Shown: positions 22,298-27,267 of the stretch, one piece after another
Numbering within the stretch: the stretch's first letter is position 1
How the letters are laid out: each line of letters opens with the position of its first letter
Source of the DNA: Candidatus Liptonbacteria bacterium RIFOXYD1_FULL_36_11
Lineage (GTDB): Bacteria > Patescibacteriota > Minisyncoccia > UBA6257 > XYB1-36-10
Reading direction: 5' to 3'
Length of the DNA: 27,267 nt
Assembly: GCA_001821375.1 (NCBI GenBank)
Contig: MHLG01000020.1
Span: 1-27,267, forward strand
Position numbers and translations under genes: made by a program
Notes under the pieces: generated by a model
Database searches by the model: none
Seen by the model: only the letters and a program-made list of their open reading frames with translations
Told to the model about the DNA's origin: nothing

Positions 22298-24103
22298 ATG
22301 AATCTCTATCTAAAAACTAAAATCTATTACTTTTGCAAGGCCTACCTCTACATCAAGCCATATAAAAAACTCGGCTTCTTTATTATTATTTTTAGCATCG
22401 CCAGTTCCATCTTTGACGGCATCGGTATCAGCGCTATTATCCCCTTCTTCCAAAATCTCATCAACTCCAATAATCAAGAAACAGTTTTCCCCATTCTCAC
22501 ATCCATACAAAACATCTTCCTCCAAGGTTCCCAAGAAAACATCCTTATAAAACTTCTCGTCTTTGCTCTTATTATGATTATTTTCAAAAGCATCTTCAAC
22601 TACTTTCGTGTTATCACTATTCAAAAAATCAGTAATCTTATCAGACGTGACCTGCAAAACAATATTTTTTCCGCTATTGCTGATTCCAGTCTTGCTTTTC
22701 ATGCCTCCGTAAGATCGGGGGACTTCGTTAGCGCTACCTCCATCTACACCAACAACATTGTTAATTTTATTTTCATCATCTTCAATTTAATCCTGCGCGC
22801 TAGTCGCATTCTAATCTACGGATTCGTTCTTCTTCTTATTTCCTGGAAAATCACCCTTATTACTCTAGCCTTTGAGATTATCTCCTTTCCCTTCATTAGA
22901 AGTATGTTTATTAAAATCAAAAATATTAGCCTCGAAATCACTCGCGAATTAGCAAATCTTTACTCTCGCATGATAGAAATCATTAGCAACGTTCCCCTTA
23001 TAAAAATATCCGGAACTGAACACTACGAAAAAGAGCGATTTAGAAAAATTACTACCAACCTAGCTATCCTTGAATATCAACAAACCAAGTTTCAAAGTTT
23101 AGTACCCATGTTGACCGAAACTCTAGTTATGCTAGCAATTATTATCTCTTTCCTTATCAGCGTTAAAACATTTAAAATTAATGTTCTCACTTACTTGCCT
23201 TTCATTGTTGCCTATCTTTATGTCTTTCTTCGCGTTTTTAATGAAATAAACGCCTTCCTAGAATCAATTTCTGGTATGTTTCAGAACGTAGAGCCATTTA
23301 AAGCCTATGAAACAAAATTAAATGAGGCTAAAAAAAGCAAGATAAAAAACGGGTCCGTCAAATTCCGTTCTCTTCTCCACGAAATAAAGTTCCAGAATGT
23401 TTCCTTCAGTTACGAAAATGAAAAAACAACGCTTCATCACCTCAACTTCTCTATTCCTAAAGGATCGTTTACGGCTATTATCGGTCAGACCGGCAGTGGT
23501 AAAACAACTATTGCCAAGCTCTTATCTGGACTATTTTACCCTCAAGAAGGAGAAATTATTATTGATGAAACTAACCTAAAAGATCTCGACCTAAAAAACT
23601 GGTTAGAAAAAATTGGTTTTATTTCTCAAGACGTCATGATTTTTAATGACTCTATAAAAAATAACCTAATCTATGGATATTTTAATGCTACTCAAAAAAA
23701 CATTGATAGCGCCGCCAAAATTGCTGACATTTACAACTTTATTAAAAACCTCCCTAATGGTTACGATACCAATATCGGAGAAAGAGGGAGTAAACTCTCT
23801 GGTGGCCAAAAACAACGTCTCGCCATTGCTCGTGCCGTTATAAAAAATCCTGAAATCCTTATTTTGGATGAAGCCACTAGTTCCCTTGACTCAAAAACAG
23901 AAAAAACTATTCAAAGCGCTTTAGAAAAAGTTTCTGCCGGCCGCACCGTCATTGCTATCGCTCACCGCCTCTCCACTATTATAAAAGCTGATAATATTAT
24001 TGTTCTTGAAAAAGGCCAAATTGTAGAACAAGGCACCCCCACCAATCTTCTTTGCCAAAACGGATATTATAAAAAGTATTATGACCTCCAATTTAAAAAT
24101 TAA
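22298..24103 (+). CDS. ABC exporter, membrane and ATPase domains fused (MsbA/PglK-like)
   Basis: A 601-residue half-transporter that should act as a homodimer in the cytoplasmic membrane. Residues 1-330 hold about six hydrophobic spans. The ATPase has Walker A GQTGSGKTT at 396-404, Q-loop SQDVMIF at 443-449, signature LSGGQ at 500-504, Walker B ILILDEA at 520-526 and the H-loop His556 in AIAHRLS. This arrangement is shared by MsbA, PglK and many lipid or peptide exporters. Its position among glycosyltransferases favours flipping a lipid-linked glycan, with the ligase-like protein as a possible later step; peptide export cannot be excluded. It starts 34 bases after the GT-B-like gene, and the next GT4 gene starts 23 bases before its stop. 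Confidence 0.88.
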   Translation: MNLYLKTKIYYFCKAYLYIKPYKKLGFFIIIFSIASSIFDGIGISAIIPFFQNLINSNNQETVFPILTSIQNIFLQGSQENILIKLLVFALIMIIFKSIFNYFRVITIQKISNLIRRDLQNNIFSAIADSSLAFHASVRSGDFVSATSIYTNNIVNFIFIIFNLILRASRILIYGFVLLLISWKITLITLAFEIISFPFIRSMFIKIKNISLEITRELANLYSRMIEIISNVPLIKISGTEHYEKERFRKITTNLAILEYQQTKFQSLVPMLTETLVMLAIIISFLISVKTFKINVLTYLPFIVAYLYVFLRVFNEINAFLESISGMFQNVEPFKAYETKLNEAKKSKIKNGSVKFRSLLHEIKFQNVSFSYENEKTTLHHLNFSIPKGSFTAIIGQTGSGKTTIAKLLSGLFYPQEGEIIIDETNLKDLDLKNWLEKIGFISQDVMIFNDSIKNNLIYGYFNATQKNIDSAAKIADIYNFIKNLPNGYDTNIGERGSKLSGGQKQRLAIARAVIKNPEILILDEATSSLDSKTEKTIQSALEKVSAGRTVIAIAHRLSTIIKADNIIVLEKGQIVEQGTPTNLLCQNGYYKKYYDLQFKN

Positions 24104-25070
24104 TATTTTTTTTCCATTTAAAGATAGCGCTTGGGGAGGCGGCAATCAGTTTCTTAAAGCTCTCCGAAAAGAATTTAAATTCTTGAACATATATGAGGAT
24201 ATCGCTAACAAAGCAGATGTAATTTTATTTAACAGTCATCAAAATCTTAAATCATTAGTAAAACTAAAAAAAGAATTTCCAAGCAAAATTTTCATCCACC
24301 GAATAGACGGACCTTTATATCAAATAAGAAATACGGATAAAAAAACCGACAAGCTTATTTATATTATAAATAATATCATTGCCGACGGCACTATATTCCA
24401 ATCCCATTGGAGTAAACACGAAAACATTAAATCAGGTATAAAACTTTCCTCATATCAAAAAACTATTATCAATGCTCCAGATCCAGATCTATTTAATACT
24501 CAAGAAAAAAAACCTTTTAATAAAGAAAATAAAATAAAACTAATAGCCACCAGCTGGTCAGCTAATCCTAATAAAGGATTTTATTTTTATCAATATCTAG
24601 ATGAAAATTTAGACTTCTTCAAATATGATATGACGTTTATCGGCAACTCTCCTTTAATCTTTAAAAACATAAATAAAATAGAACCACTCTCCAGTCATAA
24701 TCTCTCTGTAAAATTAAAAGAATATGACATATTTATAACCGCCTCTAAAAACGACCCTTGTTCCAATAGCTTAATAGAAGCTCTTCATTGTGGACTACCA
24801 GCTGTAGCCCTAAATAGTGGCGGCCATCCTGAAATAATAAAAAAAGGTGGGGTATTATTTAATAACAAGAAAGATCTAATAGAAAAAATCAATAAGATTG
24901 CATCAAATTACACTAAATACCAAAAAAATATAAAAGTCTCCTCCCTTCATAATACAGCTAAAAAATACTACAATTTCTGCCATTACATATTTATTCAACA
25001 TCAAAACAATAAATACACTCCAAAAAGAATTAATTTTTTTCAAAAACTATTATTGCTAGGTAAATTATAA
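24081..25070 (+). CDS. glycosyltransferase family 4-like protein
   Basis: A 329-residue GT-B enzyme. AWGGGNQFLKAL at 17-28 is the donor-side glycine loop of the N-terminal half. KIKLIATSWSANPNKGF at 151-167 and ITASKNDPCSNSLIEALHCGLP at about 219-240 (read in two blocks) carry the C-terminal nucleotide-binding motif, with Glu233. NSGGHPEII follows. The N-terminal half is short, and the HRIDGPLYQIRN segment (73-84) is seen in a GT subgroup that often lies beside exporters. It overlaps the ABC gene by 23 bases, which links it to the exported glycan. Donor and acceptor are unknown. Confidence 0.8.
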   Translation: MTSNLKINIFFPFKDSAWGGGNQFLKALRKEFKFLNIYEDIANKADVILFNSHQNLKSLVKLKKEFPSKIFIHRIDGPLYQIRNTDKKTDKLIYIINNIIADGTIFQSHWSKHENIKSGIKLSSYQKTIINAPDPDLFNTQEKKPFNKENKIKLIATSWSANPNKGFYFYQYLDENLDFFKYDMTFIGNSPLIFKNINKIEPLSSHNLSVKLKEYDIFITASKNDPCSNSLIEALHCGLPAVALNSGGHPEIIKKGGVLFNNKKDLIEKINKIASNYTKYQKNIKVSSLHNTAKKYYNFCHYIFIQHQNNKYTPKRINFFQKLLLLGKL

Positions 25071-25096
25071 AATAAAACTCTTAAATTACTCACTAA

Positions 25097-26101
25097 ATGA
25101 GTTACCCGAAACCAAAAATTTCCGTCTTAATGTCTGTTTATAATGGAAAAAAATATCTGAAAGAAGCCATAGACAGTATTCTAAACCAAACTTTTCGCGA
25201 TTTTGAATTTATTATAATAAATGACGGCTCCACCGACACCACCGCCGACATTCTCAGCTCCTATTCTGACCCTCGCCTAAAAATTATCACCAATCCCGTT
25301 AACCTCGATCTCACTAAATCCCTAAATATCGGTCTAAATCTGGCCAAGGGCGAATTTATAGCTCGCCAAGATGCCGATGACCTCTCCCTCCCTAATCGCC
25401 TTGAAAAACAGCTCTCTTTTATGGAAAAAAATAAAGACATTTCTCTTATTGGCAGTTGGGCAAAAATAATAGACAATAAAGGACAATTTGTTAAAAATAA
25501 TTACTCTCCATCTGATAGCGATTTCCTAAAATTTCAAATAAACTTTATTAAAAACCCTCTTATCCATTCCTCTATCTTCTTTAAAAGAGATATTCTAAAA
25601 GAAGTTAAGCAATACGACAAAAACTTTATCTATGCTCAAGATTTCAGTTTCTATTCTAAAATAATCAGAAAATATAAAATATCCGTTGTTCCTCAAATAC
25701 TAATTAAATATCGCGACCACGCCGAAACTATAAGCCGCACCACAAACAAACTGGAAATACAAAGAGAAAATGCAAAAAAAATAATCTTTGAAAATATGAA
25801 TTTTTACTGCTATTTAGACTGGGAAAATTTTTCTCTTTTATATAAAGCTCTTAACCGCCAAAAAATCGGCCTAATTGCTCTTGTTAAATCCATAATATTA
25901 TGGAAAAAGATATTCCAATCCTATCTTTTAAAAGAAAATCTTAATCTGGTTCAAATAAATAAAATCACTCCTTTGTATCGTGAAAAAAAACAAGGCATAA
26001 TTAGCCAATTCATTAAAAATTATTTTTCTTTTATCTATAGTCTGCTTAAACTTTTTTACCGTACCAAATCATCAGTTTCTCAATCTGATTGTCTAAACTG
26101 A
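25097..26101 (+). CDS. glycosyltransferase family 2 (GT-A)
   Basis: A 334-residue GT-A enzyme. KISVLMSVYNGKKYL starts the fold, INDGSTD is at 41-47, the metal-binding DADD at 92-95, and HSSIFFKRD at 157-165 with AQDFSFYSK at 180-188 are the acceptor and base region. The last 100 residues are basic and aromatic. It lies 26 bases after the GT4 gene and ends the plus-strand operon. Its final 56 bases overlap, tail to tail, the 3' end of the convergent GT4 gene on the minus strand, so the two genes share a coding segment in opposite directions. Probably a cytoplasmic enzyme extending a lipid-linked glycan. Confidence 0.88.
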   Translation: MSYPKPKISVLMSVYNGKKYLKEAIDSILNQTFRDFEFIIINDGSTDTTADILSSYSDPRLKIITNPVNLDLTKSLNIGLNLAKGEFIARQDADDLSLPNRLEKQLSFMEKNKDISLIGSWAKIIDNKGQFVKNNYSPSDSDFLKFQINFIKNPLIHSSIFFKRDILKEVKQYDKNFIYAQDFSFYSKIIRKYKISVVPQILIKYRDHAETISRTTNKLEIQRENAKKIIFENMNFYCYLDWENFSLLYKALNRQKIGLIALVKSIILWKKIFQSYLLKENLNLVQINKITPLYREKKQGIISQFIKNYFSFIYSLLKLFYRTKSSVSQSDCLN

Positions 26102-27267
26102 ACTTTTCTAACACTCTCCTAAAACCAATCTCTCCCATTTCTTTTGCCTTTTCTTGATTTTCTAATAACTCCATAATTTTTTCAGCAATATCGCTAACTT
26201 TATTAGGATTTATAATAAATCCTGTTTCTCCATTTTCCACTACTTCTTTACTTCCTCCAAAACAAGTAGCTACCACTGGTTTGCGGCAAGCCATTGCCTC
26301 TAAATTAATAGTTGGAAACGGATCTAAATATAACGAAGGAACACAAACTATATCACTACTCCAATAAGCCGCTTTAAGATCCTGACCAGAAATCCATCCC
26401 GTAAAGATAACTTTATTCGTTAAACTTTTTTGTTCTAATAATTTTTCCATTTGCTCTAAAGCCAATTCTTTTTTCCCAATAATTAGAAGAATTAATTCTG
26501 GATTTTTTTTCACCATCTCTTCTGCTGCTAAAATAATTTTTTTTAATCCTTTTCCCTCACTCAATCTTCCACCAAATAAAATTATCTTTTTATCTTCTAA
26601 ATTAAACTTTCTTTTAAAATTAATAACTGAATTCTTATCTATCTCCCAATTTTTTACTTCAATACCGTTGTAAATAACCTCCGCCCCCACAATACCATTA
26701 TTTTTTAATGCGTCCCTCAATGCTCCGCTCACTGCAAAAATTTTATCAGCATATTTTAAATATCTTCTGATTAAAAAATTTCTAAAAGGATTGAATCTCT
26801 TTTTTGCCATCTTTAAATTATCCCAAAAACTTACTTTACAATCAGGTCTTCCTTCCACTGCTGTCTCTAAGTACCTCTTCGTTCTAAGCTTTCCATAAGA
26901 AAAACTCATTACATCATGCATAGTGATGAAAACTTTTGCTTTACTTTTTTTGGCTATTTTTAAAGCTCCATAAGAAATTCCAATATGAATATTATGCGCA
27001 TGAACAATGTCCGGTTTAAACTCTGTAATAATTTCCTTAAGTTTTTTTAAAACCGGATAATTATAAATACTTACGTACGCTCTCCATCTTTCATTATAAT
27101 CGCTAAAAACCTTCACAATTTTTAATCCATCATAAACGCTTTTACCCTCTTCGTTTTTCTCTTTTGTAGTTGTAAAAACTAAGATATCTTCTCCCTTTTT
27201 AAAAAGTCCTTTAGCTATATTACAAGCTATCACTCCCGCCCCCCCCTCATGAGCCGGAGGAAAGTCA
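26046..27267 (-). CDS. glycosyltransferase family 4, 5' end outside the window
   Basis: About 406 residues are visible; the 5' end is missing. An in-frame GTG at 27233 could be mistaken for the start, but codons upstream to the window edge remain open and read DFPPAHEGGAG then VIACNIAKGL, the usual N-terminal donor-loop region of GT4 enzymes, so only a short segment is lost. IILFGGRLSEGKG, DIVCVPSLY and DPFPTINLEAMACRKP, then GGSKEVVENGETGF, mark the nucleotide-binding half. It is probably a retaining glycosyltransferase at the inner membrane face. Its end overlaps the GT2 gene by 56 bases, tail to tail. Confidence 0.88.
   Translation of the reverse strand, partial: DFPPAHEGGAGVIACNIAKGLFKKGEDILVFTTTKEKNEEGKSVYDGLKIVKVFSDYNERWRAYVSIYNYPVLKKLKEIITEFKPDIVHAHNIHIGISYGALKIAKKSKAKVFITMHDVMSFSYGKLRTKRYLETAVEGRPDCKVSFWDNLKMAKKRFNPFRNFLIRRYLKYADKIFAVSGALRDALKNNGIVGAEVIYNGIEVKNWEIDKNSVINFKRKFNLEDKKIILFGGRLSEGKGLKKIILAAEEMVKKNPELILLIIGKKELALEQMEKLLEQKSLTNKVIFTGWISGQDLKAAYWSSDIVCVPSLYLDPFPTINLEAMACRKPVVATCFGGSKEVVENGETGFIINPNKVSDIAEKIMELLENQEKAKEMGEIGFRRVLEKFSLDNQIEKLMIWYGKKV

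Noticed and set aside
22310..22702. 130-codon minus-strand frame with acidic composition
   Set aside because: It is antisense to the membrane domain of the ABC exporter; acidic composition is expected from the reverse complement of hydrophobic codons.
27231..27233. GTG as start codon of the last GT4 gene
   Set aside because: The frame continues upstream to the window edge and encodes the conserved PPAHEGGAG segment, so the GTG is an internal valine codon.

Overview
This is an AT-rich, densely coding bacterial window given over almost entirely to surface-glycan biosynthesis. The gene families (a Wzy/WaaL-like ligase with C-terminal TPRs, many small GT2/GT4 glycosyltransferases, many unrelated SAM methyltransferases, DegT, Gfo/Idh and formyltransferase genes), the low GC, the tiny gaps and the frequent gene overlaps fit a Candidate Phyla Radiation (Patescibacteria) genome of the Parcubacteria/Microgenomates type. 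This assignment is an inference; there is no rRNA or ribosomal marker to confirm it. TAA, TAG and TGA all act as stops, so the genetic code looks standard. I see no tRNA, rRNA, CRISPR array, IS element or integrase.

Layout. 1-371 holds no convincing gene but has inverted repeats and a minus-strand intrinsic terminator. 372-2786 (minus) is a membrane O-antigen ligase/polymerase-like protein with TPRs. 2870-5329 (plus) is FkbM methyltransferase, a second methyltransferase and a GT2. 5351-6328 (minus) is a lone GT2-like enzyme. 6494-9500 (plus) is a GHMP sugar kinase, a GT4 and a methyltransferase, driven by the one textbook promoter plus Shine-Dalgarno site in the window. 9511-11034 (minus) is a polysaccharide deacetylase fused to a methyltransferase. 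11111-13790 (plus) is methyltransferase, GT4, methyltransferase. 13942-16672 (plus) is an acylneuraminate-type cytidylyltransferase and two Gfo/Idh oxidoreductases. 16676-18380 (minus) is a deacetylase and a formyltransferase. 18530-26101 (plus) is a DegT aminotransferase, a CBS-SDR fusion, an unassigned GT-B-like protein, an ABC flippase-type exporter, a GT4 and a GT2. 26046-27267 (minus) is a GT4 cut by the window edge.

How the genes work together (inference): sugars are made and activated (kinase; oxidation by Gfo/Idh, amination by DegT, epimerisation or reduction by SDR, N-formylation, CMP activation), assembled by six or seven glycosyltransferases, decorated by six methyltransferase domains and two deacetylase domains, moved across the membrane by the ABC exporter and joined to an acceptor or polymerised by the ligase-like protein. 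The block 13942-22263 resembles a nonulosonic (sialic/legionaminic-like) or formylated amino-sugar cassette, but no NeuB-type synthase is present in the window.

The main regulatory observation is that four independent minus-strand genes have a good -10 element ending exactly 6-7 bases before the start codon, which predicts leaderless transcripts, while the plus-strand kinase gene has a long leader and a strong Shine-Dalgarno site.
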